From NCBI RefSeq assembly GCF_019320115.1, contig NC_089584.1:74555533-74619532 (forward strand): 64,000 nt of DNA, read 5' to 3'. Position numbers and translations under genes: made by a program. The stretch comes from Miscanthus floridulus (Eukaryota; Streptophyta; Magnoliopsida; Poales; Poaceae). The notes under the pieces are model-generated. The model searched no databases, had not been told where the DNA came from, and was given only the letters and a program-made list of their open reading frames with translations. Shown here one piece after another: positions 24,325 through 36,119 of the stretch; within the stretch, counting starts at the first letter, position 1; each line of letters begins with the position of its first letter.

Positions 24325-25994
24325 AGCTACCCCAAGCTACCCCTTTGTTGTCCTCAGTAAAGATGCGGGTTTAGCATGGAATAGGATGTTGGATCAGGAA
24401 TTGCATACTATGTAACGCCCTGCAAATATTTAAACAAATACTATCTCTTGAATTGAACATGTTAGCACTTAGAAATTTCACCATCAGTCTTAGCAATGTG
24501 GGACTTATACCTTTCACCTTGATACAAGCAATTGCAAGAATGTGTAGCTAGATAGATACTTTTTGTCTAGTTTTGTTTAGCTCAAACTTCCTAGAGGTTT
24601 TCCAATGATTTGAAAAGAAAACTTGCCTAAGTTCCTTAGATGGTACACTCTAGTCACTCAATGGTGTTTGAAATGCTCACCAAGGCCATGAATTTTAGCC
24701 TTAATTTCTATACTAAAGCTTATATGGAGCTCAAGGTAGGGATAAATGCAAAGCTTACTTGAATTGAATCTATTGCTAAGTCAAACACTTGGATCACAAG
24801 GAGCAACAAGTCATACAAATTGATCAAGAGGTGCATGTGTGTGGTATATTTAGTGGAAGTGGCACTCCTTTGAGAAGTTTCCCTTCTCTAGCTTTTTTAG
24901 AGGGCACGGCTACTTTTCTTTTTCTCACTCACTCTCTCTCTCTTTTTGAACACTAGAGATTTTTGCTCTTTTATTCTCTCTCTCTCTCTCTCTTTCTATA
25001 GCCCATGCCTCTCTTTTGATGTAAGATAACATAGAGAGGTAACTTTGATTCTCATAGAGCAATAATGAATACAATGCATATATGGATGTGTATCCCTAGT
25101 GTAGGAATAGCATAAATATATGGGTGTACGTGATCTTGATCAAAAAGCATGAAAAGTTTCTCTACTCAAATCAACAAGGCTTAAAAAGCTCAAAACAAAC
25201 AAGCAGCTTTTATGGTGGCTTTATCATGTATGAATGTCTATGTAAGTATTTGGCTCTGGTAGGAATTTATCACCATTGAGGAACTTTTAGAAAGAGAGTT
25301 TAGCATTTTGCAAAACAAAACTCCAGGTTGCCTTTACCATTTCTCAGATAGGTTCAAAGATTTACTCTAATCGTGGCATACAACATATCTTACAAAAGCC
25401 TATTCTTGGTTCTAGCATTTATAACCCACAAAAGCATTCAACTTAAGATGAACTCTAAGTTTATCATGCTCAAAACTTAAGAAGTATAAGGTTGTATCAC
25501 AAGTTTTGCAAAGTATCATAGAGCAACTATTCATCATCTCCAAATAATTTATCATCATTTTATTAGAGTAAAGTTTCTCTCAAAATAATTTAAAGGCACT
25601 CCTCTCTACATTCTATGATCATGAATATTGAAATATAAAGCAAATATGAATATAAAGAGAGGGTTTAAGATTTTCATACCAGAGCGGGGAGAGACGTCTC
25701 CCCCAGGCTTGCCTTTTGCATAGGTTGGAATGTCTTCTGGCAGCTCTTTCGATTCTTTCTTTATTGACTAACTAATACTACTAGGATGCATAATTAACTA
25801 GCTAAACCTATAACTACTAGATAACTTATTCAGCAGGGATGCTACTAAATTTTATTCATTATTACTAAATATTTTTTCCATATGTGTTACTTTAAATGCA
25901 TATCTATCCTATCAGGCATTAGCTACTACAGAACTTTATTTATTAACATAGAGTAGCTAAATGCAACTAACCTATCATGCAATGTGAAGCAACT
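24325..25994 (-). other. Non-coding 3' internal region of the gag-PR element
   Basis: This is where pol would be in an autonomous relative, but no RT or integrase motif is visible in any frame. A TC-rich microsatellite lies at about 24925-24992 (CTCTCT runs). The rest is AT-rich without ORFs above background. Confidence 0.6.
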
Positions 25995-28900
25995 TTATTG
26001 GAAATGAAATGCAACTAACGAAATGCGGTAAATAAATGCAAGGAATAGAAAATTTACCTTTTTGTCAGGCTCAAGGTTATTTGTCCTTGGGCGGAGGTGT
26101 TTCTCTTGTTCCACCACAGAGGCCTTGTCAGGATCAGTATCAGGGAATGACGAGTTCAAGGACATATCTTTCTTTTTATGCCATCTCTTTCTATTCTTCT
26201 TCTTCTTGACAGGTTTCTCCAGCTCTTCAATTGGCTTTGGTTTCTTCATATTGATTCTCTTTGGATGCTTCTTCCTTTTCTATTTCTCATCAAAGAGGGG
26301 TTGTCTAGAGGCAAAAGCAAATATTTCTTTTCTTCTAGCAAAGTTGAATTGGATTTGCCCAGAAGCCACATATATGCAAGCATTTGTAGTATTAAGGAAA
26401 GGACAATCAAGGATTAAAGGTGTATCCTCGATGTTACCCATGTCTAAGATCATAAAATCTATAGGAACATAAGCACTCCTAACTTTGACTAATAAATCAA
26501 TGGCTACTACCTCGAGATAACAGGTGGATTGATCAGCTAATTGTAAGTAAATTGAGGTTGATGCTAAGGTAGTGTAGAACAATTTATCATAAGTCGCTTT
26601 AGACATTATGTTAACACTAGACCCTAGATCACAAATGGCATTATGAAAATTATGGGGGCCTATGGAGCAAGTAATGATTGGGTTCCCAGGATCACCTTTC
26701 TTAATAGGAAATCCCCAACCACTCTCAGAGAAGTCATACCTTGCTATGACAAGGTTGGTTGTCTCCATGGTTATCTCAGGTTTGCTAGTAATTATCTTTT
26801 TCATCGGATGGGATAGCAGCAGCAATTTGAGCTAATTGGTTTCTATCATCTTATTAAAACTAAGTTGATTCTTTAAGATAGAAGAAAATTGTTGACGGTC
26901 ACTAACATCAATTATAAACTGTCAACATAACCTATATATATATACTTAATTCCATCACCAAACATAGGTATAGGGATTTAAACTAATAAATTCCATGAGT
27001 TTTGGTGAATCTATGTTTTCAGCAGAGTTTATCCAAAAAAACCATCAAGGGGGACCTATTCGTCAAAGGAAATTATGGAATTCCACCGCGTAATCAACGT
27101 GGGAAGACTCTAGAAGACTCTAGAAGGTGAATCACTGAAGTGGAGCCCGTGTCTCTGACATGTGGGGCCGGTCAGCCCCACCTAGAGGCTATCCGACCTG
27201 TGGGCCCCCATGTCAGCCTCCCATTGCTATATCAGTCCTCCACCGCCTCCTAGGTTGCATCTACGCCATCCTTTAAGTCGGTTTGATCCAAAGGCTCATG
27301 TTGGATGCTCTAGCCTACATATACTAGCTCTTGCCACCCTCCCTGGAGCCATCCTAAAACCCTAATTCATATTCTCCTCATCAGGATCAGAGCTAGCTAT
27401 CAAGAGAAGATTAGTCCTCTATAGGATCTAGTTTTATAAATAGAAATAGTGAGATAGAGATTAAGGGAAGAGTTTGAAGGAGGTGTCGGCCTATCGGTGC
27501 TCTCTCTATGGCTTATACCTTGGCGGATCCAAATTCTACTTGAGCTTGCCTTCAAGGTATCTCTGGTAATCAACTTCTAATTCAAGTAAGCATCTTGTTT
27601 ATATTGTTCATCAGGATCATGACTCTTTTGAGTACTTTATTCCTATTCTAGAGGGAGTAGAGTATTAATCTAAGTGTAAGCATGGTGCTTAGACTTGGGT
27701 TAATCATGGATGCACCCTGTATTCTAGAAGGTGGTAGATCATGTGAGTGACATAAGTTCTATATAGCTTCATTGATTCTTTGTAGTCCACCTCTCATATG
27801 TAGGCACACATAGGACGAGGTTGTGAAGTAAAGCATCCTCTGCTGGTGTCTTTCCCTAGTAATGCCCCTAGTTGAATAGTAGAAGATATAAGCTTACCCA
27901 AGTTAGAACTAGAGAACTTTAGTTATCCTCTCTATGCTCCTATTTATCCTAACCTTGTTGCTACCCTTAGTTAAGTTAGACCATAGTTAGTCTCACACGT
28001 TTCCCTGTGGATACGATACTTGAAATACCATCGGGTGAAAGCTACAGCGGTATCTATGCGCTTGCAGATTTATCTGTGTGCGTTAAATATATCAACAAAA
28101 ACTCATCCAATTTAGCATTTATGTTTTCCAACATCTTGTCATGAGCATGTTACTTTTTATTTATACTATCAGTCATTCTACCATTGCTATACACAAGATC
28201 TTTCAAAAAAGCATAACTATTATTACCTTGATTATTCAAACAAGAAGAAGAGTAATAATTATTACCTCCCTGGTTGTTGGAGCACTGATTCCAGCCTTGA
28301 TGTTGAGGACAAAACCCGTTGTTGATGTTGACGAAGTTGAGGTCCTCTTGGGTTTCATGATAGGAATTGCCTGAATGTCCAACATCTCCATAGACTTCAC
28401 AAGTCATGTGGGAATCCATAGCTTTGAGTGCCTCTTGGGCACTCACCTTCTCATAATGTTCCACTCGCTTTGCAAGTAGATCCATCTTAGTCGCAACCAT
28501 GTCAATTTCTTTAACTGAATGCATACCTCATTTATAGGGTTGGAGTCGATTGTCGCTCCATCCTTGGTTGGAGACCATCTTCTTGTTTAGTGTCTTTGCA
28601 TCTGCAACACTTAGCAAAAAGAATGCACCACCAATAGCAGCATTCAAATGGCTCCTATCTAACGACACTAATCCATGGTAGAAGTTCTGGATCAAAAGCC
28701 AGTCTCCCATGCCATGGTGTGGGCATGCAGAGACATACTCTTGCATTCATTCCCAAGCCTCGGGAATCGACTCATCAGCTAGTTGTTGAAAACTAGAGAT
28801 TTTATTGCACAGAGCATTAGTCTTCCCCATGGGGAAAAACTTAACTAGGAAAGTGTTGGAACACTTGTCCCAAGCATCTACAGCATTACAGTTAGAATAA

Positions 28901-29179
28901 AACCATTGCTTAGCCTTTCCTAACAAAGAGAAGGGGAAATGCAAAGACGTATAGCCTCTTGGCTCACTCCCTTAATGGTGAATGTGCTACAAATCTCCAA
29001 GAAATGTTAGAGGTGAGCATTTGCATCCTCGTGGGCTTTCCCATAGAACGGACTAGCTTGAACCATCATAATTAATGCTAGCTTAAGCTCAAAGTTAGCG
29101 TCTTCATTGATAACATTGGGTCTGGTGGCTACATTAGCAGCCGAGGTGCCAAAAAATCACAAATGGACTTATCACCCAT
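25995..29179 (-). pseudogene. gag-protease of the non-autonomous element
   Basis: The ATG at 29179 starts MGDKSICDF. Gag homology follows, including a retrotransposon gag core (about 29080-28600) with KAKQWFY near 28915, then an Asn/Gln-rich linker (about 28400-28200). After the solo LTR insertion the same reading resumes at 26889 and leads to a retropepsin-like domain around CDLGSSVNIMS (about 26640-26600) and a Lys-rich C-terminus (26249-25995). Active site: DLGSS in place of the usual D[ST]G. Stops and a frameshift near 29120 and 28945, and stops near 28745 and 28527, make it a pseudogene. No zinc knuckle is visible. The protein would have served particle assembly in trans with an autonomous partner. 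Confidence 0.7.
26890..28097 (+). mobile_element. Solo LTR of a related gypsy family inserted in the gag-PR ORF
   Basis: It begins TGTTGACGGTCACTAACATC and ends TATATCAACA. The flanks are AAAAT (26885-26889) and AAAAC (28098-28102), a 5-bp target duplication with one change. On the minus strand the gag reading runs KLDEF up to the right edge and continues in frame after the left edge, which supports these borders. The terminal sequence is similar to the host element's own LTR ends, but in the opposite orientation. No internal region is present, so it was lost by LTR-LTR recombination. Confidence 0.75.
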
Positions 29180-29290
29180 GATCGTGTAGGGTAGTGATAG
29201 GATATGAGGGAAAAAAGGATAAACTAACTAGGATAACTAAAAATAACCTAGCCAACAAATTCAACCTTATAAATTTGAGGCCAGTTGCCT

Positions 29291-29308
29291 TCCCCGGCAA
29301 CAGCGCCA
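29291..29308 (-). promoter_or_regulatory. Primer-binding site of the gag-PR element
   Basis: The minus strand reads TGGCGCTGTTGCCGGGGA, eight bases inside the LTR end. It resembles the TGGCGCCGTTGCCGGGGA site of Athila-like and related elements. Confidence 0.75.
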
Positions 29309-29316
29309 GAAATGCT

Positions 29317-30864
29317 TGTTAATAGTTCTTAATGACTATTGGAGGATTCCGCAAGCACACAAAACTATCATGTAGCACTTTGCTCGGTGAGTGCCGAGTG
29401 TTGAATTTATAATTTATCCCACAGAAAGGCGGAAGGCTAGAATTTATAAATGGACTAGGATTTGCTACAGGAAAGCTTGTGTTGCTCCTAGGTAGGTGAA
29501 TGATAGTGAAGGATGAGTGTGAACTACTTAAACTAACTACTAAATACAAGCTAATCAGAGATAGCTTGGTGGGAGAGCGAGCGATATATCTTTCTAGTAA
29601 CTAAGGGTAAACAAATAACTAGTAGAAATGCGATAGTACATCAGGGCATAGCCCGCCTACCAACTAGGAGAGTTAAATAGACAAGGTCTACCACGAGCCC
29701 TAAGATTTAATAACTAGACCTATCGTGGTGGAATACAGAGGATGGACAAGGCTGTCACCACTTGCCACCTACCACAATCTATCCGGAGACCTAGCCATAT
29801 CCACAGGTAATCTATAGCCTAAGCACCATGCTTAATCTATAAACTTACTACTTCGATCCGAGCTTCGATGAAATAAGATCAAAGCACCCTAACCAGACGG
29901 TGGAACCAGTACTAACAAAAAACTACTAATGATAAGATAACGTATGCTACTAATGCCAAACAACAAGCACATAAGCTCACTAATGATGAACACTAATGAC
30001 TAAGTACTTAAAGTAAAGCAAGCAATACAAGAATAAAGTACTTAAATAAATACTAAATAAAGTAATGCAAAAATGAAAGAATTACAAAGGAGCTATACCA
30101 GACCCAAAAGACTCTTCCGGACTCCGAGAAGCTTCGCTCTTGCTCTACTCCACTACTAGACTACTACTCTATAGCTAATGCTAAGCTAGAAAGCTAAGAG
30201 AAGCTTGGAGAGCTTGGAAATGAATGGGGCACTTCTCCACCGAGCTCCACACCCACTATTTATAGTGTATAGTGAGGGGAGGGGTATTTGTAGGCAGCAG
30301 GGACATCGGTGGCCACCCTAGGGTGGTGGCGGTTGGGCGGCGACCGGCCCTTGGATGCACCACCTTTTGATCATAGCACTGTTGTTGGCTCCCAATGGCG
30401 GTTGAAGAAGCAGCACATGTCGAAATTCAGATGGTAGATCAGTTGGTAAGTCGGTTGGAGGCTCCCAAGTCTATGACAATGGGCCCATGGATCCACCGGC
30501 ATCTAATCTTGTCCGTTAATCAAACCACCTTGAATGGAAGCTTGTGATTATCTTAGGAGCAGCTCCCACTGATCGGTGAAATGGCAGGTGCCAAGGTGGC
30601 ACCGAGCGGTGCCCATGTGGGGCTAGCTAGCGCTAGGCTATGGGCCTAGGGCCACCTGCCATGTCCACTTGCTCCATATGTCCATGTTTGTCACCTTTTT
30701 GGCCAATCTTTGGTATATTTCCTGCATACAAATAAATCTACAAGCACAAGTGGACCTAGGTGAAATTCAAACATAATCTTCACATGTGATGATGATTTAC
30801 CTCACTTTACCATGCTTTTGGGTAAAATGTTGATGGTCAAAATGGGTGTTAGTGATCGTCAATA
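29317..30864 (-). repeat. 5' LTR of the gag-PR element
   Basis: Full-length LTR (1,548 bases). The outer end is TATTGACGATCACTAACACC on the minus strand (TG changed to TA). It contains CTATAAATAG at 30265-30256, a good TATA box, followed by a short transcribed-like leader. Confidence 0.8.
30256..30265 (-). promoter_or_regulatory. TATA box in the 5' LTR of the gag-PR element
   Basis: CTATAAATAG on the minus strand; the sequence is its own near-palindrome, but the LTR direction assigns the strand. It is missing from the deleted 3' LTR. Confidence 0.6.
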
Positions 30865-31251
30865 GACACCACTGCTGTGTGGTGTTGTCTTGTCTGTGCT
30901 GCATGATTCAAGGATGGCGTCTAACCGAACCGAGGTGGCCACTATTCCCTTGGTCCTTGCAGGGTCAGTACAGTGTGCTCACTCCTATCAGAGTAGGCAT
31001 GCTAGGTTGGGTCCAACCTCTCCTTGTTCCTCCCAAGGGTCAGTGCGATGGAGAGGTCATGAGTTTCTTATGCATCATGCGGCCAAGTCTGATGAAGGGG
31101 TCGTGGCCGACTTTGGCCTTAGCACTGGGCTTGGTTTTCTTGGACTAGCTAGGCCTCGATCATTTGGGCCCTTGCTAACTAATGTATTGTGGTCTGCTCC
31201 ACCTGCTAACTAGTTGATGCCTTGAGACACCTGGGGATCATAACCCCGACA

Positions 31252-32577
31252 GACCGCACGACAATGATGAAGGAAGAAGCACTGTAGTAGTAGAATACTT
31301 ATGTTGATTTCTAGTGTTATGGGTACATGGGGAAGCTGATGAGGGCACTCCAAAATACACAAAAATGGCACCTCAAAAGCACTACAATGTACCTTCCATT
31401 GTACTACTAGGGTGGACTACTAGTACTAACTAGTACACCTGTGCTTGTGGGGTTGACTTCCATAGTCGTTTGGAACACGAAGCCAACTGAGATACATGTT
31501 ATGGCTCAGTTGCCCATGTGACTCGTGTGGGTGGTTGTGGATGTCACAAACCTTGACTATTGCCTTCTCCGCTCATGTCGTATCATACGCTTGAGTACGT
31601 GTCATCATTAAGTCCGGCTTTAAATGAGGATGAAATGTGGTAGGGAATCAAATGTGCTAGGGAATTTGAACTGCATCGTGTTCACCGATCCATCGCCCAT
31701 GACTCACATGGGTGCCTATGGATGTCATGGACCTTAACTGTTGCCTTCCCCACGCACGTCATGAGGTGGGGCTATTTAAGCCAAGGTAAGCTAGTTTAGG
31801 CCATCAGTTGTGCTCATTTCACACCTTCTTCTTCCAAGAACCGCCTTTAGTTTTAGTGAAAGGAAGCTTTTGACCCTATCATCCATCTTCATTGCCATAG
31901 TGCTCATTCTTCATCTTCTCCAGTGGTAGCACCAGTGATGGGATAAGACATTCAAGAATGGCTTTCTTCTGCATTTGGGGTGCAGCAATGGCTGCTTGTC
32001 CTAGGTGCTAGTGGAAGTTTTGCAAAGATATAGGGAGGATCACCGCCTTTGGTATGTTTGTGGGCACTGATTACACTTTGTAATCCTCCATCTCATGGTA
32101 TTCCCATGGTGGGATTCATCAAGCTGCCATGGTGCTGAGGTGTTGCCATGGAAGATAGCTTCCTTGGTAGCCCTCAGCGACTGCGTGTTGCCTCGAGGTG
32201 TTTGGAGATTGGCACACCGAGGCATACTCGATGGAGCTACCAGTGTCGTGTATCAAAATTCAACGGCTTGGGGCACCAGGGTGATCCTCTCTTCTATTTT
32301 CATGGAGGAGTTGGACACATGGGCAGGTCTCCTTGTGCTTTCCGCTACAACCCTTACCTATGGGGATGCAAGTGGAAGCTTTGCGAGGTGGGTGTCGCGT
32401 CGGCTCTCTTCATCGAAGTAGCCTACGACTACAACTCTATCGTTTCAGTCTCCACTCCATACCCCTTCTTGGGTGATGTTAGTGGAAGTTTTGCAAAGTT
32501 ATAGTCGAGTATAGGTTGTTTTCTATACTCGATAAGTCTTTGTTATTGTAAACCCAGTAGTCTTTGATACATCTTTG
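31252..32577. other. Unassigned region with dispersed short repeats
   Basis: No gene with a recognisable product. An imperfect direct repeat of about 90 bases occurs at about 31505-31590 and 31690-31770, and a piece of it (CTTCTCCGCTCATGTCGTAT-like) again at about 32970. A second motif, AGTGGAAGTTTTGCAAAG, occurs at about 32010 and 32482, with a variant at 32370. A plus-strand reading at 32148-32504 is open but unlike any family I know. Confidence 0.4.
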
Positions 32578-32580
32578 TTA

Positions 32581-32809
32581 GAGCAAGGCTAATAATATAG
32601 CTGGTTGTTGGTTGTAAGATTTCTTTCCAACCTTCTCTCAGCACACTCATGTAGTAGTTAGCTCCTTACTATTAATACATGGCCCACTTGTCTCCCTCAT
32701 AGAGTTTCTTGGTTCTTGTGCCTAAACTAGCTATAAGCTTATAGCCCGCTTCTTCTCTCTTCTCCACCTTAGTATTTAGTCAGCTTATAGCCTGCTATTA
32801 TACTTGCTC
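32581..32809. mobile_element. Tourist-like MITE (PIF/Harbinger type)
   Basis: The left end is GAGCAAGGCTAATAATATAG. The right end, reverse-complemented, is GAGCAAGTATAATAGCAGGC. Both sides are flanked by TTA (32578-32580 and 32810-32812), the 3-bp target duplication typical of PIF/Harbinger elements. It is 229 bases long and has no coding capacity. Confidence 0.75.
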
Positions 32810-33002
32810 TTATTGTACACCTTTCATATGCAACCTACTAGACTTATGAATAAAGATTTACTTTTTTAACAAAATGTTGCCTCATGTGGTTGTGGTACTT
32901 TTAACGGTATCGTTTCATTTTTTAACATTTGCATTTTTAGACATATTATTTTTTTGATTGATTGTTTCCTTCTCCGCTCGTGTCGTATCATACGATGTAC
33001 CA

Positions 33003-33115
33003 TTGTATAAGTTGTTGTTGTCATGCAACTCACATTCCTATTTTTGTTCTATGCATTAATTAAGAAATTGTGAGTTACTATGAGACAACTTAAAAGGACA
33101 ACCATTGTACATATA
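33003..33115. repeat. Hairpin-forming repeat, possible MITE
   Basis: ACCATTGTATAAGTTGTTG...AACTCACA on the left is mirrored by TTGTGAGTTACTATGAGACA...ACCATTGTACA on the right, an imperfect inverted repeat around an AT-rich loop. Borders and target duplication are not clear. Confidence 0.4.
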
Positions 33116-33173
33116 GTCTATTAAGTCATCTTAAGTTATAGGACACTACAAATAAAATTTAAAACAAAACAAC

Positions 33174-33202
33174 AAAAAAGCAAAAGCAAAAGCAAAAGCA
33201 AT
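33174..33202. repeat. Short AAAAGC microsatellite
   Basis: Four to five copies of AAAAGC. Confidence 0.7.
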
Positions 33203-33315
33203 AGAAAATCAAAGGCTAATTAATTCACTCAAGCATGTAAAGAGTGAATTAGTAGTTTCTTATTCCAATTTCCCATATGAACAACTCAAATTTGCGGCAA
33301 AGCCTATAGTCCTCA

Positions 33316-33960
33316 CTGCATTACATAGCCCTTCCTTCCCATCCGCCTACAACATCGCAAGCACCACCTGCGCATGGAAGATCGCCGTGCACCTATGCCA
33401 GCGGCGTTAGCCACTTCTTGTCCCATGTTATTTCATGGATCACCTACTCGTTGGTCCACCACCGCCGCCCATGATTCTTCCTCACCCTCGACCCATCTTA
33501 TGTATTGCCTCGTAGTGTCATCATCGCTGGCATTGCCATGGTGCCTATAGGGTAGTATGGTGACCAGATAGGCCACCACATTGTGCCTGCCATCGGTAGC
33601 TTGGGTGAGATCATTGAGGCATGGTCAGGGGCTGTGGTTTTCCTTGAATACGATTGGTATCCTGGTGAGGAAGCAAGCCTCTAGGTTGCTGAGTTGGGTT
33701 AGGCTAGGAAGGAGGGCATAGTAGTTGTCATGATTGTCCCACAATGTCGCCCCATGTCTAAACCAGTCCAGTGCCATGCGCCGACCGACGGTAGGGTCAT
33801 CACAGATGCGGTGCATGGACGAGCAGGTCACCCATAAGCTATGGAGGTCATCCATGGGCCGCTCTGAGGTCATAACAAGGTGGTCAGTGATCTCAATGGC
33901 TAGCTCAGTAGGGAGCGCCGTTCGTGATGTGGGGTGCCACCTCATGGCCATGATTGCCAA
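33316..33960 (-). pseudogene. F-box-type gene fragment (grass F-box/MYND-like family)
   Basis: The minus-strand reading contains LPTELAIEITDHLV followed by a DDLHSLWVTCSSMHRIC segment, an F-box-like start. Then come a VGRRMALDWF segment and an ENHSP motif typical of a grass family related to Arabidopsis F-box proteins with a C-terminal MYND finger. The same frame continues past TGA stops near 33628 and 33448 down to a Cys-containing tail near 33340, where WCLRCC hints at the finger. No intron is seen. An F-box protein would join an SCF ubiquitin ligase through SKP1; this copy is broken and probably silent. Confidence 0.6.
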
Positions 33961-34389
33961 CGTCGATGTCGCGTGATGCAGAGTGTGACAAGGCCAACCG
34001 AGGGCTCGTGCAATGGTGCGGATGGAGCTATGGTGTGTGGATGGCAGCGAGCTTGAGGGCTAGAGAGGTGGAGCAGAGCGGTCGACATAAGTTGATTGAG
34101 GAGGAGGCAGGGGAGGTGGCCAAGTGGGGCTAAATACCCTCTACAAACTGGCTTGAGAACTCACAACGAGCCATGTGGTACAATCAATTTTCTTTGTCCA
34201 ACTTCCAACGTCGTTTTAGGAGAAGCATGCTCCACAAAGATCACATGGGAGACATGGCCTCGCCTTAACTCCTGCTCTCGCTCGGTGTAATCATATGGAA
34301 ATCCAATCTCCACATGCGCTCCTTCTCTGATTCAGGAGGTAGCGCCACTGCTTCCATCATCGGCCCTGCTCTACCAGATCCTAGTCAAG

Positions 34390-35464
34390 ATGGAGGAGGA
34401 CCCCAAAAAGAGGAATGAAGTGGTCATCCTCATAGACCATGTCTTGGTCCTCATCCTTCGCCGCCTCACTGCCCACTCCTTATGTAGCTACAAGTGTGTC
34501 TGTCGCTCCTGGAACCACCTTGTCTCCAAATCTGAGTACCATAAGGAGCTGTCCTAGATTGTCACCGGATTCTTCTATCACAGCTAGAAAGGCAAACACA
34601 AGTTCACCAGCCTAACCGGTGAATACCCCTCCTTGACCTTCTTACCCTTCCCCATTTAGGATGTTGTGATCTTAGATTACTACCGCTAGCTCATCCTCTA
34701 CTGGTGTGTTGGGTTTCGCTATGTTGTCTGCAATCTGATGACTAACAAATGGTGGTTACTACCGAATAACAACTGTTCTTTTGGTTTAGCCTGCTTGGGC
34801 TTCGATCCGACAGTCTCCTCGCACTTCCATGTGATTGAATATGGGAAGAAGATGGTGGGTGAGTCCATAGGTGTGAGCATCTACTCATCTAAGAGTGCAA
34901 CATGGATGTTTAATGAATCTGAATGGGGCAAGAGTGTTGTATACACATATTCGACAAGTGTGTTTCTTAATGGTTTTATGCACTGGCTGGAGTTGTCCTA
35001 GATAGGTGCTATTGATATGCAAGGAAAGATAGAGGAAAATTCATAGGCTATGTGGTGAAGCAATCTCCATCCATGAAGCTTGGGGTTAGTTGTGTTTATG
35101 TACTGCTAGTATGTTCAAAAAGTCTCAGCTTTCATTCTGGATCCTAGAAGACTATGGTACTGATAACTTGACATTGAAGCATACGGTGACCACACTGGAG
35201 ATATTTGGATAGAACAATATTTAATTTGGTTATGATGTTTGTGATGTGGACTATAGAGTGATTGCAGTTCACCTAGAATGGAACTTGATTTTCCTTTTTG
35301 GTGAGGACAGAACACTAATCGCATATGACATGAACCGCAGAAAAGTTCTTGTCCTCCCTACCCAGATCATGCGGTATCCTAGACCTATCTGGAGGCTATG
35401 TCCGGAGGGACCTCACTATCTTCATTATGTTCCCTTATTCATGGAGTCAGTAGAAGAGCAATAA
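34390..35464 (+). pseudogene. F-box protein pseudogene with F-box-associated region
   Basis: From the ATG at 34390 the reading gives an F-box-like segment (VLILRRLTAHSLCSYKCVCR, about residues 20-40, then SWNHLV). It is followed by a region typical of F-box-associated domains (MTNKWWLLPNN near 34738 and SSHFHVIEY near 34820), ending at TAA 35462-35464. In-frame TAG stops lie near 34553, 34586, 34657, 34687 and 34999. Several of these sit where Gln is expected, and a frame disturbance occurs between about 35050 and 35246. The leader at 34100-34389 is unremarkable. It was probably once an intronless F-box gene of about 350 codons. Confidence 0.65.
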
Positions 35465-36119
35465 AGTTGCATATGCTATTTTCTTGTTACGACATGTCTT
35501 TCTTTAGGTAGGGAGTTTTTTTATTCTATATAAATTTCAATTTTGGCTTGGTAACTAAAGCAATTGTATGTTGAATATTATTAATGCTGCTGCTTTGTGC
35601 AAGTTGTGGAGTCTGAGTGCTTTTGAATGATTTTTCTGCAATGGCTAAGGGAGGAAGAAGAGGGATTCCATGATGCACTGGCTACCAAGCTGAAGGAATC
35701 TTTGCCTTGCAAGTAGGAGTGGCAATCTAAAGGAGTGGAGCACATCTACCTTGTTTTGTTATGTAAGTCTATAGGGAGCAGAACCTTTATTCTCCTATCT
35801 ATGTACTGCTTGTGTTAATTCTTGAGTTGACAGTGGTTATGTTAGTGTCGCTTGCTATTATAAAAAGTACTCTTTGTTGTGGACATAATGAACGGTATGT
35901 AATGATTATATCTATATGGTGTGGTTCATTAAGTTATTAAGGCTGAGCTAAATTAGTAAAAAAATTGTGAAAACTGAATGCAGTTCTGTCACCGTTGGAT
36001 GTAAGGGTCGTTGGTTGTTTTATCATCACCGCCATACCACTCACCATTGGTGAAGCAGACAACCATCACCACCACTATTCATCTCATACGACAGGGGTTA
36101 ATTGTGTATCACTGTCGAA
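35465..36119. other. Unassigned 3' flank of the F-box pseudogene
   Basis: AT-rich and without recognisable ORFs. From about 36000 the sequence passes into the repeat array that follows. Confidence 0.4.

Larger units (their letters stand above)
23191..30864 (-). mobile_element. Non-autonomous gypsy-type element with gag and protease only
   Basis: Flanked by two LTRs (29317-30864 and 23191-24324). A primer site TGGCGCTGTTGCCGGGGA lies at 29308-29291, of the type seen in Athila/Tat-like elements, and a purine-rich tract (minus strand) sits at 24343-24325. The internal part carries a decayed gag and retropepsin but no RT, RNase H or integrase, so mobility must have been supplied in trans. Without the solo LTR insertion (26890-28097) the element is about 6.5 kb. 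The flanking five bases (GCTGC left, GACAC right) do not form a clear target duplication. Confidence 0.75.
21800..31251 (-). mobile_element. Truncated Tat-like Ty3/gypsy element (LTR, primer site, start of internal region), interrupted
   Basis: Minus-strand reading: the LTR starts TGTCGGGGTTATGATCCCC at 31251, runs to 30865, is broken by the gag-PR element (23191-30864), resumes at 23190 and ends near 22425. Together the LTR is about 1.15 kb. A TATATAAG box at 22690-22683 fits a promoter about 260 bases before the LTR end. Then comes TTGGTGTGCCAGGTTGG (22417-22401), close to the TTGGCGCGCCAGGTAGGGG primer site usual for Tat/Huck/RIRE2-type elements. A short ORF and repeats follow, up to the element 2 insertion at 21799. 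Gag, pol and the 3' LTR are missing. Confidence 0.6.

Noticed and set aside
24925..24992. CRISPR-like or satellite array
   Set aside because: Plain TC microsatellite. No spaced repeats of CRISPR type occur in the window.
23186..30869. 5-bp target duplication of the gag-PR element
   Set aside because: GCTGC and GACAC agree at two positions only.
31000..31213. Overlapping plus-strand ORFs at 30846-31213
   Set aside because: They lie in the U3 of the Tat-like LTR (minus orientation) and cross the border of the gag-PR element.
33144..33157. Certain left end of a CACTA transposon
   Set aside because: Only CACTAC is shared with the right candidate end, and no 3-bp duplication was found.
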